Assembly: GCF_025666195.1 (NCBI RefSeq)
Contig: NZ_CP102592.1
Span: 2,046,001-2,110,000, forward strand
Reading direction: 5' to 3'
Origin: Xanthomonas sp. CFBP 8443
GTDB taxonomy: Bacteria; Pseudomonadota; Gammaproteobacteria; Xanthomonadales; Xanthomonadaceae
Length of the DNA stretch: 64,000 bases
Below the pieces are notes generated by a model. The model had not been told where the DNA came from. It worked only from the letters and a program-made list of their open reading frames with translations, and did not search any database. Shown here piece after piece: positions 16,530 through 25,462 of this stretch (its first letter is position 1; every line of letters begins with the position of its first letter). The translations under genes and the position numbers were made by a program.

Positions 16530-17555
16530 ATGTCTCTGAAGCACTTCTTGAACACCCAGGACTGGAGCCGGGCCGAGCTAGATGCGCTGTTGACCCAGGC
16601 CGCGCTGTTCAAGCGCAACCGGCTGGGCAGCGAGCTGAAGGGCAAGTCGATCGCGCTGGTGTTCTTCAACCCGTCGATGCGCACCCGCACCAGCTTCGAG
16701 CTGGGCGCGTTCCAGCTGGGCGGGCATGCGGTGGTGCTGCAGCCGGGCAAGGACGCCTGGCCGATCGAATTCGAGCTGGGCACGGTGATGGACGGCGACA
16801 CCGAGGAGCACATCGCCGAGGTGGCGCGGGTGCTGGGCCGTTACGTCGACCTGATCGGGGTGCGCGCGTTCCCGAAGTTCGTGGACTGGTCCAAGGACCG
16901 CGAGGACCAGGTGCTGAAGAGCTTCGCCAAGTATTCGCCGGTGCCGGTGATCAACATGGAGACCATCACCCATCCGTGCCAGGAGCTGGCGCACGCGCTG
17001 GCGCTGCAGGAGCATTTCGGCACCCAGGACCTGCGTGGCAAGAAGTACGTGCTGACCTGGACCTACCACCCCAAGCCGCTGAACACCGCGGTGGCCAATT
17101 CGGCGCTGACCATCGCCACCCGGCTGGGCATGGACGTGACCCTGCTGTGCCCGACCCCGGACTACGTGCTGGACGAACGCTACATGGGCTGGGCGGCGCA
17201 GAACGTGGCCGAGAGCGGCGGCTCGCTGACCGTCAGCCACGACACCGACAGCGCCTACGCCGGCGCCGACGTGGTCTATGCCAAGAGCTGGGGCGCGCTG
17301 CCGTTCTTCGGCAACTGGGCCCCGGAGAAGCCGATCCGCGACCAGTACCAGCACTTCATCGTCGACGAGCGCAAGATGGCGCTGACCAACAACGGCGTGT
17401 TCTCGCACTGCCTGCCGCTGCGCCGCAACGTCAAGGCCACCGACGCGGTGATGGATTCGCCCAACTGCATCGCCATCGACGAGGCCGAGAACCGGCTGCA
17501 TGTGCAGAAGGCGATCATGGCGGCCCTGGTGGGCCAGGGCCGCCGGGATTCGTGA
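16530..17555 (+). CDS. argF': N-acetylornithine carbamoyltransferase (AOTCase)
   Basis: A 341-residue transcarbamylase that turns N-acetylornithine and carbamoyl phosphate into N-acetylcitrulline, replacing the ornithine route. The ATG at 16530 has AAAGGA eight bases upstream. The carbamoyl phosphate loop reads PSMRTRTSFELGAF, and HPCQELAHALALQEHFG and HCLPLRRNVKATDAVMD are conserved. The S-M-R-T-R loop and the long FGTQDLRGKKYVLTWTYHPKP block are those of the Xanthomonas AOTCase and not of ordinary ornithine transcarbamylase. The last codons (GRRDS) are encoded by a short-period repeat whose other arm encodes the ArgG N-terminus. First gene of the arginine operon, behind the attenuator candidate. 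Confidence 0.93.
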   Translation: MSLKHFLNTQDWSRAELDALLTQAALFKRNRLGSELKGKSIALVFFNPSMRTRTSFELGAFQLGGHAVVLQPGKDAWPIEFELGTVMDGDTEEHIAEVARVLGRYVDLIGVRAFPKFVDWSKDREDQVLKSFAKYSPVPVINMETITHPCQELAHALALQEHFGTQDLRGKKYVLTWTYHPKPLNTAVANSALTIATRLGMDVTLLCPTPDYVLDERYMGWAAQNVAESGGSLTVSHDTDSAYAGADVVYAKSWGALPFFGNWAPEKPIRDQYQHFIVDERKMALTNNGVFSHCLPLRRNVKATDAVMDSPNCIAIDEAENRLHVQKAIMAALVGQGRRDS

Positions 17556-17670
17556 TTCGGGATTGGGGATTCGCAACGGCGACCTCCCTTCCCGCTCTTA
17601 ATTTAGTCAACCGCAGAGAGACTCCCCCATGTCGCAGCAAACCGCTTCTACGAATCCCGAATCCCCAATC
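17544..17670. repeat. Short-period inverted repeat pair spanning argF' end and argG start
   Basis: The left arm (17544-17573) is a run of near-7-bp units GATTCGG/GATTGGG. The right arm (17650-17670) is the reverse complement, CGAATCCCGAATCCCCAATC. Thirteen bases match exactly (GATTGGGGATTCG). The left arm encodes the last ArgF' codons and the right arm encodes ArgG residues about 8-14. The argG ribosome site and start codon lie in the loop between them. Confidence 0.85.
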
Positions 17671-18870
17671 TCCACTCCCGGCACCAAGGACATCGTGCTG
17701 GCCTTCTCCGGCGGCCTGGACACCAGCTTCTGCATTCCCTATCTGCAGGACAAGGGCTACGCCGTGCACACGGTGTTCGCCGACACCGGCGGGGTGGACG
17801 ACGAGGAGCGCGACTTCATCGAGAAGCGCGCCGCCGAGCTGGGCGCGGCCAGCCACGTCACCGTCGATGGCGGCCCGGCGATCTGGAGCGGTTTCGTCAA
17901 GCCGTTCGTGTGGGCCGGCGAGGGCTACCAGGGCCAGTACCCGTTGCTGGTGTCCGACCGCTACCTGATCGTCGATGCCGCGCTCAAGCGCGCCGACGAG
18001 CTGGGCACCAAGGTCATCGCGCACGGCTGCACCGGCATGGGCAACGACCAGGTGCGCTTCGACCTGGCGGTCAAGGCGCTGGGCGATTACGAGATCGTGG
18101 CGCCGATCCGCGAGATCCAGAAGGAGCACACCCAGACCCGCGCCTACGAGCAGAAGTACCTGGAAGAGCGCGGCTTCGGCGTGCGCGCCAAGCAGAAGGC
18201 CTACACGATCAACGAGAACCTGCTAGGCGTGACCATGTCCGGCGGCGAGATCGACCGCTGGGAAGCGCCGGGCGAGGGCACCCGCGGCTGGTGCGCGCCG
18301 CGCAGCGCATGGCCGATCGAGCCGCTGACGGTGACGGTGAAGTTCGAGCACGGCGAAGCGGTGGCGGTGGACGGCAAGCCGCTGGAAGGCGCCAAGCTGC
18401 TGGCCAAGCTCAACAAGCTGTTCGCCCCGTACGGCGTGGGCCGCGGCATGTACACCGGCGACACCGTGATCGGGCTGAAGGGCCGCATCGTGTTCGAGGC
18501 GCCGGGCCTGATCGCGCTGCTGGCCGCGCACCGCGCGCTGGAAGACGCGGTGCTGACCAAGCAGCAGAACCGCTTCAAGCCGGACGTGGCGCGCAAGTGG
18601 GTGGAGCTGGTCTACGAAGGCTTCTATCACGATCCGTTGAAGACCGACCTGGAGGCGTTCCTGGATTCCTCGCAGGCCAAGGTCAACGGCGAGGTGACGC
18701 TGGAGACCCGCGGCGGCCGCGTCGATGCGGTGGCGGTGAAGTCGCCGCACCTGCTCAACGCCAAGGGCGCGACCTATGCGCAGTCGGCGGACTGGGGCGT
18801 GGCCGAGGCGGAAGGCTTCATCAAGCTGTTCGGGATGAGCTCGACGTTGTACGCCCAGGTCAATCGCTGA
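17629..18870 (+). CDS. argG: Argininosuccinate synthase
   Basis: A 413-residue enzyme joining citrulline (here made by deacetylation of acetylcitrulline) and aspartate with ATP. The ATP-binding P-loop is [16 protein letters not shown] (from residue 24), followed by [15 protein letters not shown] and the C-terminal block. The only usable start is the ATG at 17629, giving a 20-residue N-terminal extension before [10 protein letters not shown]. Residues 8-15 of it (TNPESPIS) are encoded by one arm of the inverted repeat shared with the end of argF'. It lies 73 bases after argF'. Function is secure from the P-loop and overall length. Confidence 0.96.
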   Translation: MSQQTASTNPESPISTPGTKDIVLAFSGGLDTSFCIPYLQDKGYAVHTVFADTGGVDDEERDFIEKRAAELGAASHVTVDGGPAIWSGFVKPFVWAGEGYQGQYPLLVSDRYLIVDAALKRADELGTKVIAHGCTGMGNDQVRFDLAVKALGDYEIVAPIREIQKEHTQTRAYEQKYLEERGFGVRAKQKAYTINENLLGVTMSGGEIDRWEAPGEGTRGWCAPRSAWPIEPLTVTVKFEHGEAVAVDGKPLEGAKLLAKLNKLFAPYGVGRGMYTGDTVIGLKGRIVFEAPGLIALLAAHRALEDAVLTKQQNRFKPDVARKWVELVYEGFYHDPLKTDLEAFLDSSQAKVNGEVTLETRGGRVDAVAVKSPHLLNAKGATYAQSADWGVAEAEGFIKLFGMSSTLYAQVNR

Positions 18871-18878
18871 AGCTCAAA

Positions 18879-19108
18879 GCCCCTCTCCCGTCGGGAGAGG
18901 GGTTGGGGGCGCCGCAGGAAAGCTTCGGGACCCTCATGATGAACGCGTCGCCACGCGCCAGCCATGGGGAACCACTGCAACGCCTACTTCCATTGTTCTC
19001 CATACGGGCGCGTGGCGACGCGTTCGTCCCGGTTGCTTCTCGAAATTTCTTGAGGCGCCCCTCGTCCGCCCCTTCGGGGCACCTTCTCCCGGTGGGAGAA
19101 GGATCTGT
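18879..19108. repeat. Dispersed palindromic intergenic element with nested inverted repeat
   Basis: The left end is CCCCTCTCCCGTCGGGAGAG followed by GGGTTGGGGGC. The right end is CCTCGTCCGCCCCTTCGGGG with ACCTTCTCCCGGTGGGAGAAGG. Inside is a second inverted pair, GAACGCGTCGCCACGCGCC (18942-18960) and GGCGCGTGGCGACGCGTTC (about 19008-19026). Same family as 13499-13895. It fills most of the argG-GNAT gap of 250 bases and contains no gene. Confidence 0.8.
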
Positions 19109-19120
19109 TGCGATTAATCC

Positions 19121-19564
19121 ATGAGCCAACTGCGCATCAGCACCGACAAGCAGGACCTGGATCTGCCGTTGATCCATCGCTTCCTCAGCGAGCAGGCCTA
19201 TTGGTGCCTGGGCATCCCACTGGACACGGTGCAGCGGGCGATCGCCGGTTCGCTGTGCTTCGGCGGCCATGTCGCCGGCGCGGGACAGGTGGCGTTCGCA
19301 CGGGCGATCACCGACGGCGCGACCTTCGCCTACCTGGCCGATGTGTTCGTGCTCGACGCCTACCGCGGCCGCGGCTACGGCAAGCAGCTGGTCGCCGCGG
19401 TGATGGCGCATCCGCAGCTGCAGGGGCTGCGCCGTTTCATGCTCGCCACTTCCGACGCGCATGCGCTGTACGCCCAGCATGGCTTCGCCGCGCCGGCGCG
19501 TCCGCAGTCGCTGATGGAAATCGCCCATCCCGACCTCTACCGCACCAGCACCCCGGCTGCCTGA
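19121..19564 (+). CDS. GNAT-family N-acetyltransferase
   Basis: A 147-residue acetyltransferase of the GNAT fold with the acetyl-CoA loop YRGRGYGKQLVAAV (about residues 84-97) preceded by the strand ADVFVLD. The C-terminal LYAQHGFAAP block is the usual final strand-turn. No ribosome site stands out because the repeat element ends just before it. It lies between argG and argE' in an operon that uses acetylated intermediates, so an arginine-related substrate is possible. It is much shorter than ArgA-type synthases and the NAGS activity here most likely belongs to ArgB. Confidence 0.8.
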   Translation: MSQLRISTDKQDLDLPLIHRFLSEQAYWCLGIPLDTVQRAIAGSLCFGGHVAGAGQVAFARAITDGATFAYLADVFVLDAYRGRGYGKQLVAAVMAHPQLQGLRRFMLATSDAHALYAQHGFAAPARPQSLMEIAHPDLYRTSTPAA

Positions 19565-19569
19565 CCGCC

Positions 19570-20667
19570 ATGACCGATCTGCTCGAACCCACCCTCGCGC
19601 ACCTGCAGCAGCTGGTGTCCTTCGACACCCGCAATCCGCCGCGCGCGATCGGCACCGATGGCATCTTCGACTATCTGCGCGCGCAGCTGCCCGGGTTCCA
19701 GGTCGAGGTCATCGATCACGGCGCCGGTGCGGTCAGCCTGTACGCGGTGCGCGGCACGCCGAAGTATCTGTTCAACGTGCACCTGGACACGGTGCCGGAT
19801 TCGCCGCACTGGAGCGCCGACCCGCACGTCATGCGCCGCAGCGACGACCGCGTGGTCGGCCTGGGCGTGTGCGACATCAAGGGCGCGGCCGCGGCGCTGC
19901 TGGCCGCGGCCAATGCCGGCGACGGCGATGCCGCGTTCCTGTTCTCCAGCGACGAGGAGGCCAACGATCCGCGCTGCATCGCCGCGTTCCTGGCGCGCGC
20001 CATTCCCTACGAAGCGGTGCTGGTGGCCGAACCGACCATGGGCGAGGCGGTGTTGGCGCACCGCGGCATCAGTTCGGTGCTGATGCGCTTCGCCGGCCGC
20101 GCCGGGCATGCGTCGGGCAAGCAGGATCCGTCGGCCAGCGCGCTGCACCAGGCGATGCGCTGGGGCGCGCGGGCGCTGGACCATGTCGAGACGCTGGCGC
20201 ATGCGCGCTTCGGCGGCCTGACCGGGTTGCGCTTCAACATCGGCCGGGTCGAAGGCGGCATCAAGGCCAACATGATCGCGCCGGCGGCCGAGCTGCGTTT
20301 CGGCTTCCGGCCGCTGCCGTCGATGGACGTGGATGCGCTGCTGGCGACCTTCGCCGGTTTCGCCGATCCGGCCGCCGCGCAGTTCGAGGAGACCTTCCGC
20401 GGGCCGAGCCTGCCGAGCGGGGACATCGCGCACGCCGAGGACAAGCGCCTGGCCGCGCGCGACGTCGCCGATGCGCTGCACCTGCCGATCGGCAATGCGG
20501 TGGATTTCTGGACCGAAGCCTCGCTGTTCTCGGCCGGCGGCTACATCGCCCTGGTCTACGGCCCGGGCGACATCGCTCAGGCGCATACGGCCGACGAGTT
20601 CGTGACGCTGGAGCAACTGCAGCGTTACGCGACGTCGGTGGACCGCATCATCAACGGCGCGCGCTGA
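19570..20667 (+). CDS. argE': N-acetylcitrulline deacetylase (ArgE-like M20 peptidase)
   Basis: A 365-residue zinc hydrolase of the M20 family removing the acetyl group from N-acetylcitrulline, the partner step to AOTCase. The metal and catalytic residues are visible: [11 protein letters not shown] (His, Asp), [12 protein letters not shown] (bridging Asp), SSDEEANDP (catalytic Glu pair), AEPTMGEAV, and a late His in [13 protein letters not shown]. The dimerisation domain occupies about residues 165-275. The ATG at 19570 is six bases after the GNAT stop. Its sequence alone would fit acetylornithine deacetylase; acetylcitrulline is inferred from AOTCase in the same operon. Confidence 0.9.
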   Translation: MTDLLEPTLAHLQQLVSFDTRNPPRAIGTDGIFDYLRAQLPGFQVEVIDHGAGAVSLYAVRGTPKYLFNVHLDTVPDSPHWSADPHVMRRSDDRVVGLGVCDIKGAAAALLAAANAGDGDAAFLFSSDEEANDPRCIAAFLARAIPYEAVLVAEPTMGEAVLAHRGISSVLMRFAGRAGHASGKQDPSASALHQAMRWGARALDHVETLAHARFGGLTGLRFNIGRVEGGIKANMIAPAAELRFGFRPLPSMDVDALLATFAGFADPAAAQFEETFRGPSLPSGDIAHAEDKRLAARDVADALHLPIGNAVDFWTEASLFSAGGYIALVYGPGDIAQAHTADEFVTLEQLQRYATSVDRIINGAR

Positions 20668-20752
20668 GCCGCGCTTCGTCCCGTTCCTGGCCCGCGCCGT
20701 TGGGCTGCCCACACCCGTTCATCTGGATTCTTTCGGAACTGCCATCGCCGCC

Positions 20753-22069
20753 ATGCACGCCAACAAGCAAACCCGCCAGACCATCGTCCGCCTGCTCTCG
20801 AGCATGGCCAGCGCCAAGGAGATCAGCCAGTACCTCAAGCGCTTCTCGCAGCTGGACGCCAAGCGCTTCGCCGTGGTCAAGGTCGGCGGCGCGGTGCTGC
20901 GCGACGACCTGGAGGCGCTGACCTCGTCGCTGTCGTTCCTGCAGGAAGTCGGGCTGACACCGATCGTGCTGCACGGCGCCGGTCCGCAGCTGGACGCGGA
21001 ACTGGCGGCGGCCGGGATCGAGAAGCAGACCGTCAACGGCCTGCGCGTGACCTCGCCCGAAGCGCTGGCGATCGTGCGCAAGGTGTTCCAGGCCTCCAAC
21101 CTCAAGCTGGTCGAGGCGCTGCAGCAGAACGGCGCGCGCGCCACCTCGATCACCGGCGGGGTGTTCGAGGCGCAGTACCTGGACCGCGACACCTACGGCC
21201 TGGTCGGCGAGGTCAAGGCGGTCAACCTGGCGCCGATCGAGGCCAGCCTGCAGGCCGGCTCGATCCCGGTGATCACCAGCCTGGGCGAAACCCCGAGCGG
21301 GCAGATCCTCAACATCAACGCCGATTTCGCCGCCAACGAACTGGTGCAGGAACTGCAGCCGTACAAGATCATCTTCCTCACCGGCACCGGCGGACTGCTC
21401 GACGAGCAGGGCAGGGTGATCGACTCGATCAACCTGTCCACCGAATACGACACCCTGATGCAGCAGCCGTGGATCAACGGCGGCATGCGAGTCAAGATCG
21501 AGCAGATCAAGGACCTGCTGGACCGGCTGCCGCTGGAGTCGTCGGTGTCGATCACGCGCCCGGCCGACCTGGCCAAGGAGCTGTTCACCCACAAGGGCTC
21601 GGGCACGCTGGTGCGGCGCGGCGAGAAGGTGCTGCGCGCCACGGCGTGGAGCGAGCTGGATACGCCGCGGCTGCAGTCGCTGATCGAATCCAGCTTCGGC
21701 CGCACCCTGGTGCCGGACTATTTCGACAAGACCCGGCTGCTGCGCGCCTATGTCAGCGAGAACTACCGCGCCGCAGTGATCCTCACCGACGAGGGTGGCT
21801 ACACCTACCTGGACAAGTTCGCGGTGCTCGACGACGCGCAGGGCGAGGGCCTGGGCCGCGCGGTGTGGAACGTGATGCGCGAGGAGACCCCGCAGCTGTT
21901 CTGGCGTTCGCGCCACAACAACCAGGTCAACATCTTCTACTACGCCGAGTCCGACGGCTGCTTCAAGCAGGAGAAGTGGAAGGTGTTCTGGTACGGGCTG
22001 GAGGACTTCGAGCAGATCCAGCACTGCGTGGCGCATTGCGCCACCCGCACGCCGACCCTGCTGGGCTGA
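20753..22069 (+). CDS. argB: Bifunctional N-acetylglutamate synthase/kinase
   Basis: A 438-residue fusion performing the first two steps of arginine synthesis. Residues 1-285 are an amino acid kinase domain with [36 protein letters not shown] and [11 protein letters not shown]. Residues 290-436 form a GNAT (vertebrate-type NAGS) domain ending in [18 protein letters not shown] followed by WYGLED. This architecture is known in Xanthomonas and relatives and resembles animal NAGS more than E. coli ArgA. Arginine feedback on the kinase domain is expected from the family. The start at 20753 gives the normal N-terminal helix used in tetramer formation. Confidence 0.94.
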   Translation: MHANKQTRQTIVRLLSSMASAKEISQYLKRFSQLDAKRFAVVKVGGAVLRDDLEALTSSLSFLQEVGLTPIVLHGAGPQLDAELAAAGIEKQTVNGLRVTSPEALAIVRKVFQASNLKLVEALQQNGARATSITGGVFEAQYLDRDTYGLVGEVKAVNLAPIEASLQAGSIPVITSLGETPSGQILNINADFAANELVQELQPYKIIFLTGTGGLLDEQGRVIDSINLSTEYDTLMQQPWINGGMRVKIEQIKDLLDRLPLESSVSITRPADLAKELFTHKGSGTLVRRGEKVLRATAWSELDTPRLQSLIESSFGRTLVPDYFDKTRLLRAYVSENYRAAVILTDEGGYTYLDKFAVLDDAQGEGLGRAVWNVMREETPQLFWRSRHNNQVNIFYYAESDGCFKQEKWKVFWYGLEDFEQIQHCVAHCATRTPTLLG

Positions 22070-22074
22070 GCGCG

Positions 22075-22686
22075 ATGAGCCTGGAATTGCTGCCTGCGCT
22101 GTGGCGCGAGGTGCCGACTCTGCAGGGCCTGCATGCGTCGCTGGAGCCGTTGCAGGCCGCGCATGCCGACGCCTTGCGCACGGCGCTGCACGGCAGCGGC
22201 CTGGAGCGGCTTTGGTACACCAGCGTGCCGGCGCCGGACAAGGTCGAGGGCTACGTGGCCGCCGCGCTGGACGCGCAGGCGCAGGGCCGCGTGCTGCCGT
22301 TCGTGGTGCGCGATACGGCCGGCACGGTGGTCGGCAGCACGCGTTTCTACGGGCTCGACGCCGAGGTGCCGACGCTGCTGATCGGCTACACCTGGTACGC
22401 GCCGCGGGTGCAGCGCAGCGGAGTCAACACCGAGGTCAAGCGCATGCTGTTGCAGTACGCGTTCGAGACCCTGCAGTGCATCAGCGTCGGCTTCGAGACC
22501 AGTTGGTTCAACCACACCTCGCGCACCGCCATCGCCCGGCTCGGCGCCAAGCAGGACGGCGTGCTGCGCAACCACAAGCGCCACGCCGACGGCACCCCGC
22601 GCGACACCGTGGTGTTCTCCATCATCGACACGGAATGGGCCGGGGTGAAACGCCACCTGCAGTTCCGCCTGGACTCGCATACATGA
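22075..22686 (+). CDS. GNAT acetyltransferase (RimJ/RimL-like), arg operon
   Basis: A 203-residue GNAT protein starting five bases after the argB stop and overlapping argC by four bases (ATGA). It has the RimJ/RimL-type pattern: [20 protein letters not shown] as the first core strands, [25 protein letters not shown] for the CoA-binding loop, and [19 protein letters not shown] with the Asn/Ser motif. The usual Q/R-x-x-G-x-G/A loop is altered (R-V-Q-R-S-G-V-N). Tight coupling between argB and argC suggests a role tied to acetylated intermediates or to modification of a pathway enzyme, but no substrate can be named. Confidence 0.8.
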   Translation: MSLELLPALWREVPTLQGLHASLEPLQAAHADALRTALHGSGLERLWYTSVPAPDKVEGYVAAALDAQAQGRVLPFVVRDTAGTVVGSTRFYGLDAEVPTLLIGYTWYAPRVQRSGVNTEVKRMLLQYAFETLQCISVGFETSWFNHTSRTAIARLGAKQDGVLRNHKRHADGTPRDTVVFSIIDTEWAGVKRHLQFRLDSHT

Positions 22687-23654
22687 CTACCAAGACCTAT
22701 GGCGTCGGCATCGTCGGCGCGCGCGGCCATACCGGCGCCGAACTGATCAAGCTGGTCGCCGCGCATCCGCAGCTGCAGCTGGCGTTCGTCTCATCGCGCG
22801 AGCTGGCCGGTCAGCGCGTGGCCGAGCACAGCAGCGCCTACCAGGGCGAGCTGCGCTACGAGAACCTGGACGCCGACGCGGTCGCGGCCAAGCAGGCCGA
22901 CGCGGTGGTGCTGGCGCTGCCCAACGGCAAGGCCGCGCCCTACGTCGCCGCACTGGATGCGGCGCTGGCCGCCGATCCGGCCGCGGTCGATCCGGTCGTG
23001 GTCGACCTGTCGGCCGACTACCGCTTCGATCCGGCCTGGTACTACGGCCTGCCGGAACTGACCCGCGACCGCTACGCCGGGCAGAAGCGGATCAGCAATC
23101 CCGGCTGCTACGCCACCGCGATGCAGCTGGCGATCGCGCCGCTGCTCGACCAGCTGGCCGGCCCGCCGCAGTGCTTCGGCGTGTCCGGCTATTCCGGCGC
23201 CGGCACCACGCCGTCGGACAAGAACAACCCGGAGCTGCTGCGCGACAACCTGATGCCGTACGCACTGACCGACCACATGCACGAGCGCGAAGTGTCCGCG
23301 CAACTGGGCGTGCCGGTGGAGTTCATGCCGCACGTGGCGGCGCATTTCCGCGGCATCACCATGACCGTGAACCTGTGGCTGCAGCAACCGCTGGCGCTGG
23401 ACGCGATCCAGCGCCGCTACCGCGAGCGCTACGCCGGCGAACCGCTGATCGAGGTACTCGACGAAGCGCCATGGGTCAGCCGCATCGCCGGCAGGCACGG
23501 CGTGCAGATCGGCGGCTTCACCCTGGCCCCGGGCAACAAGCGCCTGGTGCTGGTGGCGACCCTGGACAACCTGCTCAAGGGCGCGGCGACGCAGGCGATG
23601 CAGAATCTGAACCTGGCGCTCGGCTTGGACGAGCTGACCGCGATCCCGCTGTGA
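22683..23654 (+). CDS. argC: N-acetyl-gamma-glutamyl-phosphate reductase
   Basis: A 323-residue NADPH-dependent reductase forming N-acetylglutamate semialdehyde. The Rossmann start [20 protein letters not shown], the catalytic cysteine in [16 protein letters not shown] (near residue 143) and [20 protein letters not shown] are diagnostic. The ATG at 22683 overlaps the GNAT stop, fixing the start. The next gene is separated by a 107-base GC-rich hairpin region. Confidence 0.95.
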   Translation: MTTKTYGVGIVGARGHTGAELIKLVAAHPQLQLAFVSSRELAGQRVAEHSSAYQGELRYENLDADAVAAKQADAVVLALPNGKAAPYVAALDAALAADPAAVDPVVVDLSADYRFDPAWYYGLPELTRDRYAGQKRISNPGCYATAMQLAIAPLLDQLAGPPQCFGVSGYSGAGTTPSDKNNPELLRDNLMPYALTDHMHEREVSAQLGVPVEFMPHVAAHFRGITMTVNLWLQQPLALDAIQRRYRERYAGEPLIEVLDEAPWVSRIAGRHGVQIGGFTLAPGNKRLVLVATLDNLLKGAATQAMQNLNLALGLDELTAIPL

Positions 23655-23657
23655 TCA

Positions 23658-23748
23658 ACGGGACCGGGGACCGGGGACCGGGGACCCGGAAGAGCAAGAG
23701 CACGCGCTCCTGCTTTTCCGGGTCCCCGGTCCCGGGTCCCCGGTCCCC
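23658..23748. repeat. Long inverted repeat of GGGGACC units between argC and argH
   Basis: The left arm 23659-23689 has four GGGACCG/GGGGACC units, and the right arm 23718-23748 has the reverse complement GGTCCCCGGTCCC units. The 28-base spacer (AGAGCAAGAG... CTCCTGCTTTT) is itself partly self-complementary. The transcript could fold almost entirely into one hairpin of about 90 bases immediately before the argH ribosome site. No T-run follows, so it is not an ordinary terminator. Confidence 0.88.
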
Positions 23749-23761
23749 ATAAGGACCCCCA

Positions 23762-25060
23762 ATGACCAACCTGCTCTGGCAAAAACCCGGCGTCGCCGTC
23801 GACGCCAAGATCCAGGCCTTCCTGGCCGGCGACGACGTGATCCTGGACCGCGAGTTCTTCCTGCACGACATCGCCGCCAGCGGCGCGCATGCCGAAGGCC
23901 TGCAGCGCATCGGCATCCTGTCGGCCGACGAACTGGCCGGGCTGCAGCGCGAGCTGGCGATCCTGGCCGAGGATTTCCGCAGCGGCGCGTTCGTGCTCGA
24001 CGAGCGTTTCGAGGACGGCCATTCGGCCATCGAGGCGCGGCTGACCGAGCGCCTGGGCGATGCCGGCCGCAAGATCCACACCGGGCGCAGCCGCAACGAC
24101 CAGATCCTGGTCGCCACCCGGCTGTGGCTGAAGGAACGGCTGGCGCAACTGGCGCAGCTGAGCCGCGAGATCGCCAAGGTCGCGCTGGACCGCGCGCAGG
24201 CCGAGCAGGCGCTGCCGCTGCCGGGCTACACCCATATCCAGCGTGCCGTGGTGTCCTCGGCCGGGATGTGGTGGGCGGGCTGGGCCGAAGCCTTCATCGA
24301 CGATGCGATCCGCGCCAGCGACACGTTGCGCCTGATCGACGCCAATCCGCTCGGCACCGCCGCCGGCTACGGCGTCAACCTCAAGCTCGACCGCGAACAC
24401 ACCACCGCCGCGCTCGGCTTCGCGCGCATGCAGGTGAGCCCGATCTACGCGCAGCTGTCGCGCGGCAAGTTCGAGATGGCCGCGCTGGAAGCGCTGGGCA
24501 GCGCGACCCTGGACCTGCGCCGGCTGGCCTGGGACCTGTCGCTGTTCACCAGCGGCGAGTTCGGCTTCGTCGCGTTGCCGGCGCAGTACACCACCGGCAG
24601 CTCGATCATGCCCAACAAGCGCAACCCGGACGTGATCGAACTGATGCGCGCCACCCACGCCAGCGTGGCCGCCGCGCGCACCGAGATAGAGCAGTTGCTG
24701 TCGCTGCCGTCCGGCTACCACCGCGACCTGCAGAGCAGCAAGGGCGCGATCTTCCACGGCTTCGGCCGCGGCCTGGCCGCGCTGGAGCTGCTGCCGGCAT
24801 TGCTGGCCAACCTGGAGTGGCGCGAAGACAGGCTGCGCGCGGCGATCGACTCGGGCATGTACGCCACCGACGTCGCGGTCGAAGCGGCGCTGGCCGGCGT
24901 GCCGTTCCGCGAGGCCTACCAGGCCGCCGCCGCCGCGTCGGACAGCGCAGGGCAGGGCCGCACGCCGGAAGGCAGCCTGGCCGCGCGGGTTTCGCCCGGC
25001 GCCGCCGCCGACCTGCGCCTGGTCGAACTGCAGGCGCGCTGGCAGGCGCTGGACGCTTGA
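23762..25060 (+). CDS. argH: Argininosuccinate lyase
   Basis: A 432-residue member of the fumarase/aspartase superfamily that splits argininosuccinate into arginine and fumarate. [16 protein letters not shown] and the flexible signature loop [16 protein letters not shown] (serine nucleophile near residue 280) are present, with [16 protein letters not shown] carrying the substrate-binding His. The length is a little short of E. coli ArgH but typical for Xanthomonas. It lies behind the GC hairpin and closes the arginine pathway. Confidence 0.96.
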   Translation: MTNLLWQKPGVAVDAKIQAFLAGDDVILDREFFLHDIAASGAHAEGLQRIGILSADELAGLQRELAILAEDFRSGAFVLDERFEDGHSAIEARLTERLGDAGRKIHTGRSRNDQILVATRLWLKERLAQLAQLSREIAKVALDRAQAEQALPLPGYTHIQRAVVSSAGMWWAGWAEAFIDDAIRASDTLRLIDANPLGTAAGYGVNLKLDREHTTAALGFARMQVSPIYAQLSRGKFEMAALEALGSATLDLRRLAWDLSLFTSGEFGFVALPAQYTTGSSIMPNKRNPDVIELMRATHASVAAARTEIEQLLSLPSGYHRDLQSSKGAIFHGFGRGLAALELLPALLANLEWREDRLRAAIDSGMYATDVAVEAALAGVPFREAYQAAAAASDSAGQGRTPEGSLAARVSPGAAADLRLVELQARWQALDA

Positions 25061-25066
25061 TCCATC

Positions 25067-25132
25067 CTGTAGGAGGGCTTCAGCCCCAACGCGGTTACCG
25101 GTAAGGCGTCGCGGCTGAAGCCCCTCCTGCAA
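25067..25132. repeat. REP-like inverted pair after argH
   Basis: TGTAGGAGGGCTTCAGCCCC (25069-25088) and GTCGCGGCTGAAGCCCCTCC (25109-25128) face each other across a 20-base spacer, forming a potential hairpin between argH and the yciI-like gene. Members of the same family as 3983-4222, in the 'GGGCTTCAGCCCC' variant. Confidence 0.8.
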
Positions 25133-25200
25133 AGAGCGTTCGCCGCGGTGCGCGGCGAAAATGCCGAACATTCGAACCGATGCACAAGGAACACCGTAGG

Positions 25201-25458
25201 ATGAAGCACTACCTGGTTCTGGCGATGCGCAAACCGAGTTTCGACGAGGCCGTGGTCGCCCCGCACCTGGCCTTCCTCGACGCACTGCGCGAGCGCGGCC
25301 TGCTGGCGCTGACCGGCGGTTTCAGCGACCGCAGCGGCGGCGCCTACCTGCTGCAGGGCGTGGACGACCTGGCACAGGCGCAGGCGATCGTGGCGGCCGA
25401 TCCGCTGGCGATCCACGACTGCTCCGAACTCACCGTCCACGAATGGAACACGCGCTGA
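25201..25458 (+). CDS. YciI-like protein
   Basis: An 85-residue protein of the YCII-related (dimeric ferredoxin-like alpha/beta) fold. Start at the ATG 25201 (MKHYLVLAMRKPSFDEAVV); the ATG at 25180 would add seven residues of no family resemblance. The conserved elements are the H in PHLAFLDAL, the GGFSDRSGGAYLL strand and ADPLAIHDCSELTVHEW, where the Asp-His pair is typical. The family includes a 5-chloro-hydroxyhydroquinone dehydrochlorinase-related domain, but bacterial YciI function is unsettled. It lies 4 bases before proB, so it is part of the same transcript. Confidence 0.85.
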   Translation: MKHYLVLAMRKPSFDEAVVAPHLAFLDALRERGLLALTGGFSDRSGGAYLLQGVDDLAQAQAIVAADPLAIHDCSELTVHEWNTR

Positions 25459-25462
25459 GCCC

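Noticed and set aside
17544..17670. CRISPR-like array of short repeats
   Set aside because: The units are 7-8 bases, contiguous and without spacers, and occur as inverted arms. No cas genes are present.
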